Of a stretch of DNA of 49,975 bases, positions 8,303-17,408 are shown piece by piece. The stretch is from NCBI RefSeq assembly GCF_900129155.1, contig NZ_FQVF01000030.1, forward strand, positions 1 through 49,975, in the 5' to 3' direction. Source of the DNA: Marinomonas polaris DSM 16579. GTDB taxonomy: Bacteria > Pseudomonadota > Gammaproteobacteria > Pseudomonadales > Marinomonadaceae. Below the pieces are notes generated by a model, which ran no database searches, was not told the DNA's origin, and was given only the letters and a program-made list of their open reading frames with translations. A program made the translations under genes and the position numbers. The number at the start of each line of letters is the position of its first letter. Position 1 is the stretch's first letter.

Positions 8303-10465
8303 GTGAAACAGTTAATGCTCGACCAGCTTGCTATTAATACGCTGCGTACTCTGTCTATCGATGCCGTGCAAAAAGCCAAATCGGGGCATCCCGGCACGCC
8401 AATGGACGCCGCGCCAACGGCGTATTGTTTGTGGCAGCGTTTTCTTCGTTTTGATCCAAAAGATCCTGAGTGGCTGAATCGAGATCGATTTGTGTTGTCA
8501 TCCGGTCACGCCTGCGCCTTGTTGTATAGTTTATTGCACTTGACCGGAGTGAAAGCAAAGGCAGCGAGTTATCCTGCTGGCGAGCGCTTAGCGGTCACCA
8601 TGGAAGATCTAAAACAGTTCCGCCAACTTGGCAGTCGTTGTACTGGTCATCCAGAGCATGGCTGGACCAGCGGCGTGGAAACCACCACAGGGCCGCTTGG
8701 ACAAGGCTTGGCGACAAGTGTTGGTATGTCAATTGCTGAACGCTGGCAGGCGGCGACCTATAATCGCCCCGATTACACCTTGTTCGACCATAATGTGTAT
8801 GCCTTGTGTGGCGATGGCGACATGATGGAAGGCATCAGCAGTGAAGCCGCTTCCTTGGCTGGGCACTTGAAATTATCGAATTTGTGTTGGATCTACGACG
8901 CCAATCACATCAGTATCGAAGGTTCCATTGAGATCACTTTTAGTGAAGATGTGGCGGCACGTTTCAAGGCTTACGGTTGGAATGTGGTGCGGGTGAGCGA
9001 CGCCAATGATTTAACGCAACTAAGCGCGGCGTATCAGGCGTTTATTGATACAGAAGATCGTCCGACTCTGATCATTGTACAGAGTCATATTGGTTATGGT
9101 GCGCCCCATAAACAAGATACGGCGAAGGCCCATGGTGAACCACTTGGGGTAGAAGAAGTACATCTTGCCAAAGAATTTTATGGTGCTGATCCAGAATCCC
9201 AATTTGATGTAGCTGCCGGAGTTGTCGATTATTTTGCAGCGAATTTCGGTCAACGTGGTGTGAAAACTCATGCTGAATGGCAAAAAACCTTTGCGGCTTA
9301 TCATTATCAATACCCCGAATTGGCCGGGCAAATTACTCAGATGCAGCAAACGCATCTTCCTCAAGCTTGGGACTTTGGCTTGCCTACATTCACAGCGGAC
9401 GGCAAAGACATCTCGACACGTGAATCCTCAGGGCTGGTTCTTAATACCATTGCTCAACGAGTGCCTTGGTTGCTGGGTGGCTCGGCAGATTTGTCGCCTT
9501 CTACCAAGACGGAATTGTCTTTTGAATCCAATGGTAGCATGAGACAAATTGGAGAATTGAAGGCCGGAAAACCAACCAGTTCTGACTATTTTCAAGCGGA
9601 CAATTACGCTGGACGAAACTTCCATTTTGGTGTGCGTGAACATGCCATGTGCGCTATCGGCAATGGTCTTGCTTTGTCAAAACTACGACCTTATGTGGCG
9701 AGCTTTTTTGTCTTTACCGATTATTGTCGTGCAGCGCTTCGGCTCAGCGCAATGATGGAGCTGCCGCTGATTTCGATCTGGACTCATGATTCAATCAGCA
9801 TGGGCGAAGACGGCCCAACACATCAGCCCGTTGAACACCTTGCTGCGATGCGAGCTATGCCGGGAATCTTGGTATTGCGGCCAGCAGATGCGAATGAAGT
9901 TGTCGAAGCATGGCGCGTTATTATGGCTAATAATCATATGCCAGCGTGTCTGGTGTTAACTCGCCAAGCGTTGCCGACGCTGGATCGCGCTAAATATGGT
10001 AGCGCCAGTGGTTTGGCTTTTGGCGCTTATATTGTTGCCGATGCGAAAGATGGCAAGCCAGATGTTTTGTTATTAGCAACGGGCAGTGAAGTGTCGCTCT
10101 GTGTTGCTGCGTACGAACAGTTAAAAATCGAAGGCATTAAAGCTCGCGTGGTCAGCATGCCATCGTGGGAATTATTCGAAAGCCAGTTGCAGGAATACAA
10201 AGATCAAATTTTGCCGCCAGCGGTTCAAGCACGAGTTGCCGTGGAAGAAGGCTCTACCTTTGGTTGGGAACGTTACACTGGTTATGCAGGAACAATCATT
10301 GGCATGCAAACCTTTGGCTTGTCGGCACCGCGTAAAGTGGTTGAACAGCACTTTGGTTTTGATCCTGCTCATATTATTAAGTCCGCAAAGGCACAAATTG
10401 CTCGTCATGCTGGTTCATCGAGTCATCATAAAAGCACGTTAACTTCTTTAAAAAACTTGGAATAG
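8303..10465 (+). CDS. tkt: Transketolase
   Basis: ThDP-dependent transfer of two-carbon units between ketoses and aldoses, generating xylulose-5-P and fructose-6-P for phosphoketolase. It has 720 residues, slightly longer than the usual 660-670 because of a C-terminal tail (HHKSTLTSLKNLE). Marks: KSGHPGTPMDAAP near the N-terminus, LSSGHACALLYSLLHLTG, GPLGQGLATSVGM, the ThDP motif GDGDMMEG (about 172-179), HDSISMGEDGPTHQPVEHLA in the central domain and the C-terminal LLATGSEV. GTG start at 8303 with TTAGGAG about 8 bp upstream. Only 3 bp separate it from the exporter adaptor gene. Confidence 0.96.
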   Translation: MKQLMLDQLAINTLRTLSIDAVQKAKSGHPGTPMDAAPTAYCLWQRFLRFDPKDPEWLNRDRFVLSSGHACALLYSLLHLTGVKAKAASYPAGERLAVTMEDLKQFRQLGSRCTGHPEHGWTSGVETTTGPLGQGLATSVGMSIAERWQAATYNRPDYTLFDHNVYALCGDGDMMEGISSEAASLAGHLKLSNLCWIYDANHISIEGSIEITFSEDVAARFKAYGWNVVRVSDANDLTQLSAAYQAFIDTEDRPTLIIVQSHIGYGAPHKQDTAKAHGEPLGVEEVHLAKEFYGADPESQFDVAAGVVDYFAANFGQRGVKTHAEWQKTFAAYHYQYPELAGQITQMQQTHLPQAWDFGLPTFTADGKDISTRESSGLVLNTIAQRVPWLLGGSADLSPSTKTELSFESNGSMRQIGELKAGKPTSSDYFQADNYAGRNFHFGVREHAMCAIGNGLALSKLRPYVASFFVFTDYCRAALRLSAMMELPLISIWTHDSISMGEDGPTHQPVEHLAAMRAMPGILVLRPADANEVVEAWRVIMANNHMPACLVLTRQALPTLDRAKYGSASGLAFGAYIVADAKDGKPDVLLLATGSEVSLCVAAYEQLKIEGIKARVVSMPSWELFESQLQEYKDQILPPAVQARVAVEEGSTFGWERYTGYAGTIIGMQTFGLSAPRKVVEQHFGFDPAHIIKSAKAQIARHAGSSSHHKSTLTSLKNLE

Positions 10466-10468
10466 AGC

Positions 10469-11764
10469 ATGACCAGTACAAGCGATTCTAAAAATACCAG
10501 CGAGCCGGAAGCAGATGGGTCAACTGTCACCTCAAAGATCTTTGGTTTAACTCATAAACATATCGGCATTGTTTTGCTGGTTATCGCTATTTTAGTCTTG
10601 GCAATAACGGCAGGAGTACGATTTATGTTGGGGCCAAGAGTCCTGCTTGAAATCGTTGTTCAGCGTGATTTTGTACAAACCGTTGTGGCCAGTGGTCGTG
10701 TAGAAGCGCCACATCGCGTTGATATTGGCGTACAAATTACCGGTACAGTGAGAGCGGTTCCTGTTAATGAGGGGCAAAGGGTTGAAGTGAATATGCCACT
10801 TGTTGAATTGGAATCTAGTGAGTTGCATGCGGCGGTAAGCCAAGCCAAGGCTGCTGTGCTGTTAGCAAAAGCAGAACTTCGTCAATTACACGAAGTAGAA
10901 GCTCCCATGGCAGAGCAAGAAGTAGAAGAAGCCAAAGCCAATCAAATGGCAGCCTTGCAAGATCTGGAACGCAGTCAAAGTTTATTGAAAAAACATTTGA
11001 TTAGCCAATCCAGTCTGGATGAAGCAGTGCGTGCCGAAAAAGTTACTCGTAGTAAGGTCAGTAGTTTGCAATCAAAAATGATTAGTTTACAAACTAATGG
11101 CAGCCAAGTAGCACTAGATGAAGCGAGCCTTGAGCAAGCTCAGGCCGGCCTTGAATTAGCTCAAGCTAAATTGGCTTACACCACATTAAAAGCGCCTGTG
11201 GACGGTGTGTTGATTGCACGCAATGTGGAGCCAGGTGATGTAGTTCAACCTGGCGAAACGCTAATGCAGCTTTCTCCATCTGGCGAAACACAAATGGTCG
11301 TGCAAATCGAAGAAAAAAATCTTCATCTACTTGCATTAAATCAATCAGCATTAGCTTCTGCTGATGCTTATCCAGATCAGCTTTTTAGTGCCCAACTGGT
11401 TTATATCAATCCGGGAATAGACTCTGATCGAGGTTCCGTGGAAGTGAAGCTGCAAGTCCCTGAACCACCAGACTATTTGCGCCAAGACATGACGGTCTCT
11501 GTGGACATAAAAGTGGCGAGTCGCAGCGATGCCGTGCTTGTTTCCAGTGCTGCGGTTCATGATGTCAATTCGGTCGCGCCTTGGGTGTTAAAACTGGATG
11601 GCAAACAAGTCCATCGACAAGTCGTCACTCTTGGTTTGCGCAGTGATGGCATGAGTGAAGTGTTAACAGGATTAAGCGCTGGTGATCAAGTTGTTCCAGT
11701 GAGTTCGGTCACCGTTACCGATGGCGATCGCATTCGTCCATTGCTGCAAGCTGATTCGCTATGA
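10469..11764 (+). CDS. HlyD/MacA-type periplasmic adaptor
   Basis: Membrane-fusion subunit of a tripartite efflux system, 431 residues. A cytoplasmic N-terminus (about 1-30) is followed by one membrane anchor (IGIVLLVIAILVLAITAGV, about 32-51). A first half-lipoyl domain (SGRVEAPHRVDIGVQITGTV) leads to a long coiled-coil hairpin rich in Glu/Gln/Lys (about 115-220). The second lipoyl half (LKAPVDGVLIARNVEPGDVVQPG) and beta-barrel/MP domains follow. It overlaps the permease gene by 4 bp and probably works with the permease and ATPase that follow, as MacA does with MacB. No outer-membrane partner is encoded here. Substrate unknown. Confidence 0.9.
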   Translation: MTSTSDSKNTSEPEADGSTVTSKIFGLTHKHIGIVLLVIAILVLAITAGVRFMLGPRVLLEIVVQRDFVQTVVASGRVEAPHRVDIGVQITGTVRAVPVNEGQRVEVNMPLVELESSELHAAVSQAKAAVLLAKAELRQLHEVEAPMAEQEVEEAKANQMAALQDLERSQSLLKKHLISQSSLDEAVRAEKVTRSKVSSLQSKMISLQTNGSQVALDEASLEQAQAGLELAQAKLAYTTLKAPVDGVLIARNVEPGDVVQPGETLMQLSPSGETQMVVQIEEKNLHLLALNQSALASADAYPDQLFSAQLVYINPGIDSDRGSVEVKLQVPEPPDYLRQDMTVSVDIKVASRSDAVLVSSAAVHDVNSVAPWVLKLDGKQVHRQVVTLGLRSDGMSEVLTGLSAGDQVVPVSSVTVTDGDRIRPLLQADSL

Positions 11765-13087
11765 GCGAGAAAGCGTTAGAAGCGAGCGAGTTAAAAACCT
11801 TACCCAGTTGGCAGCCGTTTGAATGGATTGTCGCCTTGCGTTTTTTGGGTGAAGGGCGTACTCAAACAGCTTTTATTATCAGTGGCGTTGCCTTAGGTGT
11901 GGCGGTGATTGTCTTTATGTCTGCATTGATGGCTGGCTTGCAATCTAATATCACCAAAAGTGTTCTGAGTGGTCAAGCGCATATTCAATTACAGCCTGCT
12001 AAAGAAACGGTGCGACCGCTTCGCAGCAGTAACAGCACTTTAGCGGTAGGTGCGGTTGTGGAAGGTGCGATTATTCAGACGCCTTTGCAACGCATTGACA
12101 GTATTGATCAATGGCAAAGTATCATGGTGCAAATCTCGGAGATACCTGATGTATTGGTGGTGTCTCCCGCCGCCAAGGGTTCTGCTTTAGTGGTGCGAGG
12201 CAATACCAGTCAAGCCATTTCTATTAATGGGGTGAAGCCAGATCTCTATTTCCAGATTATTGATATGACCGACAAAATGGTCAGTGGCACGATGGACTTA
12301 ACCGGATCAGATATTTTAATCGGCATCGAACTAGCAAGTGATTTGGGCGTCAGTTTAGGCGACAAAATCCGCGTTACCATGGCAACTGGTGCTGACAACA
12401 CGCTTACCATAACGGGTATTTTTGATTTCGGTAATAAAACGGCCAACTCACAAACCACCTATGTTGCTTTGCGCACAGCACAAAGTTTATTAGGCATGGT
12501 TGGCAGTGTTTCTGTGTTGGATGTCAATGTCAAAGACATTTATGCCGCAGAAACGATTGCTCAGCGCATCGAAGCTTCAACTGGTGTGCAAGCCGACAGC
12601 TGGATAAAAAACAATGCCCAGTTATTTACTTCGTTGGGCGCACAACAAAGCTCAAACACTGTTATTCGCTTGTTTGTCGCGCTGTCGGTTGCCTTAGGCA
12701 TTGCTAGCGTTTTGGTTGTGTCGGTAGTGCAAAAATCCCGAGAGATTGGCATTTTGCGTGCCATGGGAATCACTCGAGGACAAATCCTGCGTACCTTTTT
12801 ACTGCAAGGTGGGCTGTTGGGTTTGTGCGGTTCTATTATTGGTACTGCAAGGTGGGCTGTTGGGTTTGTGCGGTTCTATTATTGGTTCTGCGATGGGAGG
12901 GGGTGGATTATTGATCTGGATGCAAATGCTAACAGGTGAAGATGGTTCGCCGCTATTTTCCTTGAGTTTAGAGCCTAGCTTATTTATTGGTGCTTTGTTG
13001 TTGGCAACCTTAACTGGCTTAATTTCTGCTTTCGTTCCTGCTTTAAGCGCGGCACGACTTGATCCGGTGGTGGCAATTCGTGGATAA
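11761..13087 (+). pseudogene. MacB/FtsX-type ABC permease, frameshifted by tandem duplication
   Basis: Permease of the MacB/LolC-like class. The first transmembrane segment (TAFIISGVALGVAVIVFMSALMAG, about 37-60) is followed by a large periplasmic domain and then FtsX helices (VIRLFVALSVALGIASVLVV; REIGILRAMGITRGQILRTFLLQG). The intact frame is lost after QGGLLGLCGSIIG because 43 bp are duplicated in tandem (12801-12843 and 12844-12886; 43 is not a multiple of 3). The first frame then runs out of homology and stops at 12939. The true C-terminus (SAMGGGGLLIW ... LSAARLDPVVAIRG) continues in another frame to 13087. Without one copy the gene would encode 427 residues. Either a recent mutation, a reversible slippage allele, or an assembly error. 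Confidence 0.85.
12801..12886. repeat. Perfect 43-bp tandem duplication
   Basis: Two adjacent identical 43-bp units, each beginning ACTGCAAGGTGGGCTGTTGG, inside the permease gene. The second copy causes a frameshift. Flanking bases do not continue the repeat beyond 1 bp, so it looks like a single duplication event. Confidence 0.97.
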
Positions 13088-13820
13088 ATTAGAAGCTAAA
13101 CACAATACAAATGACGTCGTCCTGAAAATGCAGAATGTTCGTAAGTCGTTTAACACAGGTCTACCGAATGAAGTGGAAATACTGCATGGCATTGATTTAA
13201 TCCTCAAACGTGGAGAGTTTTGCGCCGTGGTTGGTCCGTCTGGCTCGGGCAAAAGTACCTTGCTCAATATTGTTGGATTATTGGATCGCCCAACCGAAGG
13301 AAGCTTGTCAATTTGTGGTGAAGAAACCACGCGCATGGATGATCATGCATTGACTCGCGTGCGCGGTCATAACATAGGGTTTGTGTTTCAATTTCATAAT
13401 TTATTGAGTGCGTTTAGTGCGCTTGAAAATGTCATGATGCCGTTGTTGGGTGAAGCAGAATTTCCCAATAAAGAGATGACCGAACGTGCTGCTATGTTGC
13501 TCGATAGTGTTGGCTTAACGCCTTGGCGCGATCAGCCCGCTTATCAATTATCCGGTGGACAACAACAGCGCGTTGCCTTAGCGCGAGCACTTGCCATGAA
13601 TCCCGCCTTATTACTCGCCGATGAACCCACAGGCAACCTCGACACCAAAAGCGCCGATGCAGTATTTGAACTACTGCGTAAAGTCAGCCGAGAACAAGGT
13701 ATGACGGTGCTATTTGTGACACATGATCCAAGCTTAGCCGCGCGCTGTGATAAAACCATTAAGGTAGTGGATGGCAAAGTAGTAGATGACAAGGAGGTTG
13801 ATGACAAAGTTGTTAGCTAA
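13080..13820 (+). CDS. ABC transporter ATP-binding protein (MacB/LolD type)
   Basis: Cytoplasmic ATPase of the exporter encoded just upstream, 246 residues. Walker A GPSGSGKST, Q-loop FQFHNLLSAFSALENV, signature LSGGQQQR, Walker B LLLADEPTGNLD and H-loop FVTHDP are all intact. A GTG at 13080 overlapping the permease stop by 8 bp is preferred as start; a TTG at 13059 is in frame but gives an N-terminus unlike the family. The C-terminus is odd: VVDGKVVDDKEVDDKVVS, a short internal repeat also visible at DNA level. It is separate from the permease, unlike MacB where the two are fused. If the permease is truly broken, this ATPase has no local partner. Confidence 0.93.
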   Translation: MDKLEAKHNTNDVVLKMQNVRKSFNTGLPNEVEILHGIDLILKRGEFCAVVGPSGSGKSTLLNIVGLLDRPTEGSLSICGEETTRMDDHALTRVRGHNIGFVFQFHNLLSAFSALENVMMPLLGEAEFPNKEMTERAAMLLDSVGLTPWRDQPAYQLSGGQQQRVALARALAMNPALLLADEPTGNLDTKSADAVFELLRKVSREQGMTVLFVTHDPSLAARCDKTIKVVDGKVVDDKEVDDKVVS

Positions 13821-13843
13821 ATATGGCGAGTTAAACGACGCAT

Positions 13844-13963
13844 ATGTTCGCTAGTGCACAGAGTTTATCGCTTGTTTTTATTACGCTGACAATCGCAATC
13901 CTCTATGACCGATTAAGAGAAAGTAAAGTGAAAGTGGAAAAGGCTGTCATAGATCATTGTTAA
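13844..13963 (+). CDS. Possible 39-residue membrane peptide
   Basis: A short open frame, MFASAQSLSLVFITLTIAIL then YDRLRESKVKVEKAVIDHC, has one clear hydrophobic segment followed by a charged tail. It lies in the 224-bp gap between the exporter ATPase and the N-ATPase beta gene. There is no good RBS (upstream GAGTTAAACGACGC), and its first codons coincide with a short sequence repeated beyond the operon's far end, which weakens the coding case. Confidence 0.25.
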   Translation: MFASAQSLSLVFITLTIAILYDRLRESKVKVEKAVIDHC

Positions 13964-14021
13964 TAGCACTGTGTCGGCTCATCCTTTAGTAGTGCTGAGG
14001 TGTCGTGCGCTTATTAAAGTC

Positions 14022-14036
14022 ATTACTGGGAGTAAT
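14022..14036 (+). promoter_or_regulatory. Hairpin just upstream of atpD
   Basis: ATTACT-GGG-AGTAAT forms a 6-bp stem with a 3-nt loop, ending 8 nt before the beta-subunit ATG and directly abutting its weak RBS (GAAGG). In mRNA it could modulate initiation of the N-ATPase operon. The rest of 13964-14021 shows no clear promoter. Confidence 0.35.
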
Positions 14037-14044
14037 CGAAGGCT

Positions 14045-15517
14045 ATGGAATCAGGAAGAACATTTCAAAACACAGGCACTGTGATTTCGATTCGGGGCAG
14101 TGTTGTGGATATCCACTTTGACAGTATATCGTCAGACAATCAGTTACCACCGATTCGCTCTTTATTACGTACTGGTAAAGACAATAGCATTGCCATTGAA
14201 GTGTTTTCCCAATTGGATGATCAGCGGGTGCGCGGTATTGCCTTAACGCCAACCCAAGGTCTTGCTCGTGGTATGAAAGTGGAAGACACAGGCAAGCCGT
14301 TGCAGACACCAGTAGGCAAGGGGATTTTGTCGCGCATGTTTGATGTGTTCGGCAACGCCATTGACAAAAAAGACGCGCCGACCGACGTCGAATGGCGCTC
14401 GGTTCATAATGAACCACCACCGTTAGCAAGACGTTCCACCAAAACCGAAGTATTCGAAACCGGCATCAAGGTGATTGATGTCTTAATGCCGTTAGAGCGC
14501 GGTGGTAAAGCCGGCTTGTTCGGCGGCGCTGGCGTGGGCAAAACTGTCTTGCTGACCGAAATGATTCATAATATGGTCGGCCAACATGCTGGCGTAAGTA
14601 TATTTTGCGGCATCGGAGAGCGTTGCCGAGAAGGCGAAGAGCTTTATCGCGAGATGAAAGAAGCGGGTGTGCTGGACAACATGGTGATGATGTTTGGTCA
14701 AATGAACGAACCACCGGGCGCACGTTTTCGCGTTGGTCATGCCGCCTTGACCATGGCGGAATATTTCCGTGATGACGAACATCGTGATGTCTTGTTGCTG
14801 ATGGATAATATTTTTCGTTTTATTCAGGCGGGCATGGAAGTGTCTGGTTTGATGGGGCAAATGCCAGCGCGTTTGGGGTATCAACCAACCATGGGCACTG
14901 AGTTGTCTCAACTTGAAGAGCGTATTGCCAATACCGGCAGTGGTGCGATTACCTCGATTCAGGCGGTGTATGTGCCTGCCGATGATTTTACAGATCCTGC
15001 CGCCGTGCATACCTTTTCTCACCTTTCTGCTTCCATCGTTTTATCCCGTAAGCGCGCCAGCGAAGGGCTTTATCCCGCTATTGATCCTTTGCAGTCCAGT
15101 TCTAAAATGGCGACGCCAAGCATTACTGGTAAACGCCATTACGATCTCGCGCAAGAGATTCGTCGCACCTTGGCGCAATACAGCGAGTTAAAAGACATTA
15201 TCGCCATGCTCGGCATGGAGCAGCTATCGCCCGAAGACCGCAAAGTTGTCGGACGTGCTCGCCGCTTAGAGCGGTTTCTTACTCAGCCCTTTTTTACCAC
15301 TGAGCAGTTTACTGGTATGTCTGGCAAATTGGTCAGTCTTGATGATGCTTTAGATGGCTGCGAGCGAATCTTACAGGATGAATTTGAAGACTATCCGGAA
15401 AGCGCGCTTTACATGATTGGTGCGATTGACGAAGCCCATGAAAAAAGCAAAAAAGCCGCAGAAGATAAACCAAAAGCCGAGGAGGGCGAAGATGCCACAA
15501 GCCTACATGACGCTTAA
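14045..15517 (+). CDS. atpD: N-ATPase beta subunit
   Basis: Catalytic F1 subunit, 490 residues, first gene of a nine-gene N-type ATPase operon. Walker A GGAGVGKT (160-167), GERCREGEELY (the catalytic GER motif), Walker B region VLLLMDNIFRF and the DELSEED-region-equivalent ELSPEDRKVV (MEQLSPEDR) are visible. A charged Lys/Glu/Ala-rich tail (HEKSKKAAEDKPKAEEGED) extends beyond the usual end. Beta as first gene and order beta-epsilon-Q-R-a-c-b-alpha-gamma identify the N-type rather than the housekeeping F-type operon (alpha-gamma-beta-epsilon, with delta). ATG 14045 is close to a short hairpin. The gene overlaps atpC by 26 bp. Confidence 0.96.
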   Translation: MESGRTFQNTGTVISIRGSVVDIHFDSISSDNQLPPIRSLLRTGKDNSIAIEVFSQLDDQRVRGIALTPTQGLARGMKVEDTGKPLQTPVGKGILSRMFDVFGNAIDKKDAPTDVEWRSVHNEPPPLARRSTKTEVFETGIKVIDVLMPLERGGKAGLFGGAGVGKTVLLTEMIHNMVGQHAGVSIFCGIGERCREGEELYREMKEAGVLDNMVMMFGQMNEPPGARFRVGHAALTMAEYFRDDEHRDVLLLMDNIFRFIQAGMEVSGLMGQMPARLGYQPTMGTELSQLEERIANTGSGAITSIQAVYVPADDFTDPAAVHTFSHLSASIVLSRKRASEGLYPAIDPLQSSSKMATPSITGKRHYDLAQEIRRTLAQYSELKDIIAMLGMEQLSPEDRKVVGRARRLERFLTQPFFTTEQFTGMSGKLVSLDDALDGCERILQDEFEDYPESALYMIGAIDEAHEKSKKAAEDKPKAEEGEDATSLHDA

Positions 15518-15908
15518 GGTTTTACTGCCTCATAAAGTATTTAGCGAAGAACAAAAAGTGCTGCGAATCGTGGCGACTACACCACAAGGAGCGTTTGGCA
15601 TTTTGCCGAATCGATTGGATTGTGTGGCGTCCTTGTCTGCGGGCATTTTAGTAGTGGAAGTTGAAGGCAAGGAAGAAGCTTACATCGCTGTTGATGAAGG
15701 CGTATTGGTGAAAACCGGAGCGGAAGTGCGTATTTCCGTGCGCAATGCCATGAGTGGTATGGGCTTAAATGAATTGCGTATTGCAGTAGAAGAAGAGTTT
15801 CTGCAGCTTGACGAACAGCAGCAGAAACTACGTTCGGCATTGACTAAGATGGAAAGCGGTTTTGTTCAGCGTTTGGTCGCGTTTAAGCAGGATGCGAGTT
15901 TGTCATGA
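15492..15908 (+). CDS. atpC: N-ATPase epsilon subunit
   Basis: Central-stalk subunit coupling gamma/c-ring rotation to F1, 138 residues. The N-terminal beta-sandwich begins LKVLLPHKVF and contains TTPQGAFGILPNRLDCVASLSAGIL, the GxxGxLPxRxD pattern of epsilon; two C-terminal helices follow (about 95-135). Start at 15492 is chosen because GAGGAGGG sits 7 bp upstream; an internal ATG at 15507 (MTLKVLL) has no RBS. It lies inside the beta tail and overlaps atpQ by 4 bp, indicating coupled translation. Confidence 0.93.
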   Translation: MPQAYMTLKVLLPHKVFSEEQKVLRIVATTPQGAFGILPNRLDCVASLSAGILVVEVEGKEEAYIAVDEGVLVKTGAEVRISVRNAMSGMGLNELRIAVEEEFLQLDEQQQKLRSALTKMESGFVQRLVAFKQDASLS

Positions 15909-16309
15909 AAGACGATGATGAAGACAAAAGCACGCTCAAAACGGACCGTTATCTAGATCGAAAAGTAGACCGCAAACTAGATCGCTCTTTAGATCGCAAA
16001 CCGAAAAACAACTACAGCAAGCAAGTTGGCTCAGTCGCCGCTCGCAAGCTAAAAGCTCAGCGACACGTGACTAGAACTGTCTGGTCTGGCTTAGGGATGA
16101 TGGGATTGGTTGGATGGTCGATTGCTATTCCTACTGTGCTTGGTGCGGCGCTGGGTATTTGGTTGGATAGTGCTTACCCAAGTGATCGTTCATGGACGCT
16201 GGCCTTGCTAGTCGTTGGCCTGTGTTTGGGCTGCTTCAATGCTTGGCATTGGGTGCAAAAAGAAGACAAAGACATTCACCAACCTGAGGACAACGATAAT
16301 GTTAATTGA
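15905..16309 (+). CDS. atpQ: AtpQ/AtpI-like membrane protein of N-ATPase
   Basis: Small membrane protein of N-ATPase operons, related to AtpI/AtpZ, which help assemble or load the c-ring. It has 134 residues with two membrane helices (VWSGLGMMGLVGWSIAIPTVLG, about 59-80; WTLALLVVGLCLGCFNAWHW, about 97-116). The N-terminus is unusual: four near-repeats of D-R-x-[LV]-D-R-K (residues 14-32), an alternating acidic/basic stretch. It overlaps atpC by 4 bp and atpR by 11 bp. The symbol atpQ follows N-ATPase nomenclature; atpI is a synonym used by some annotators. Confidence 0.85.
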   Translation: MKDDDEDKSTLKTDRYLDRKVDRKLDRSLDRKPKNNYSKQVGSVAARKLKAQRHVTRTVWSGLGMMGLVGWSIAIPTVLGAALGIWLDSAYPSDRSWTLALLVVGLCLGCFNAWHWVQKEDKDIHQPEDNDNVN

Positions 16310-16652
16310 TTTTGGTGACAACTTTTGGGGTGGCGTTGCCTATGCCGTGTTTGTTGGCATGCTATTAGGGGTTTTTTATTTTGCTGGGTTGTGGTGGACA
16401 GTACGCCGACTGGGTTCTAGTCGCGTGGTCGCACCTTTATTCTTGTTCAGTATGCTGTTTCGCATCAGCGTCGTGATGGTTAGTTTTTATGTGTTTCTGG
16501 GCAATGACTGGCAAAAATTACTGTTAGGTTTACTTGGCTTCATAATCTTGCGTTTGTTCGCGACGCGACTGGTTCGTTTGAAAGACAACCCAGTCATTAT
16601 CAAGCCGATTCATACCCTTAAAGAAAAACATTCTCAAGCAGAAGAGCGCTAA
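16299..16652 (+). CDS. atpR: AtpR, N-ATPase-specific membrane protein
   Basis: A 117-residue inner-membrane protein found only in N-ATPase operons, proposed to interact with the ion-binding carboxylates of the c-ring. Three hydrophobic helices are visible (AYAVFVGMLLGVFYFAGLWW; VVAPLFLFSMLFRISVVMVSF; LLLGLLGFIILRLFATRLV), with arginines inside or at the ends of helices 2 and 3. The ATG at 16299 within the end of atpQ is preferred over the longer open frame from 16215, which would be antiparallel to atpQ's reading and lacks an RBS. It ends in a TAATG overlap with atpB. Confidence 0.88.
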   Translation: MLIDFGDNFWGGVAYAVFVGMLLGVFYFAGLWWTVRRLGSSRVVAPLFLFSMLFRISVVMVSFYVFLGNDWQKLLLGLLGFIILRLFATRLVRLKDNPVIIKPIHTLKEKHSQAEER

Positions 16653-17347
16653 TGAACCTGACACCAGATCTAATTATTTATTGGCAATTGGGCTTTTTAA
16701 AGCTCAATGCCACCATTGTGTTTACTTGGTTGGTAATGTTAGTGCTGGTGGTTGGATCGATTCTGATCACTCGAAACTTATCTAACAATTTGCAGCGCTC
16801 CCGCTGGCAAAATGCCCTAGAAGTGGTGGTGATCACCATTAACAAACAAATTGAAGAAGTAGGTTTAAGCCAACCACAAAAATACATCGGTTTTCTGGGA
16901 ACCTTATTTTTGTTTATCGCCGTGTCTGCTCTTGGCACCATTATTCCTGGTTTTGAACCACCGACAGGTTCGCTTTCCACTACGGCGGCGTTAGCTCTGT
17001 GTGTGTTAGTTGCTGTGCCGCTGTTTGGTATTCAGGAAACTGGCTTGGGCGGATATCTGTCTTCCTATACTCAGCCGACTATTATTATGCTGCCGTTCAA
17101 TATTATTAGCGAAGTGTCGCGGACCTTAGCACTGGCGGTGCGACTATTCGGTAACATGATGAGTGGCGCGATGATCATCGCGATACTGCTCACCATTACC
17201 CCGTTCTTATTTCCGATTGTGATGACAGTGCTTGGTTTGCTTACTGGCATTGTTCAGGCTTATATCTTTTTCATTCTAGCCACTGTCTACATCGCAGCGG
17301 CTACAAGCTCCTCAAAAACAGAAGTCCAAAGCACTGAGACAAGTTAG
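16652..17347 (+). CDS. atpB: N-ATPase subunit a
   Basis: Stator channel subunit for ion entry and exit against the c-ring, 231 residues with about five membrane helices. The essential arginine lies in SRTLALAVRLFGNMMSG (R164 in VRLFGNM). The protein is shorter than E. coli subunit a and lacks its long periplasmic N-terminus, as in N-type and chloroplast-like forms. It begins in the TAATG overlap with atpR; a 61-bp gap then precedes atpE, leaving room for the separate strong RBS needed for many c copies. Confidence 0.95.
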   Translation: MNLTPDLIIYWQLGFLKLNATIVFTWLVMLVLVVGSILITRNLSNNLQRSRWQNALEVVVITINKQIEEVGLSQPQKYIGFLGTLFLFIAVSALGTIIPGFEPPTGSLSTTAALALCVLVAVPLFGIQETGLGGYLSSYTQPTIIMLPFNIISEVSRTLALAVRLFGNMMSGAMIIAILLTITPFLFPIVMTVLGLLTGIVQAYIFFILATVYIAAATSSSKTEVQSTETS

Positions 17348-17408
17348 CTTTGAGCTTTAATTTTAACTTTTTATTTGATTAAACCTTATGAACATTTACG
17401 GAGTAACT

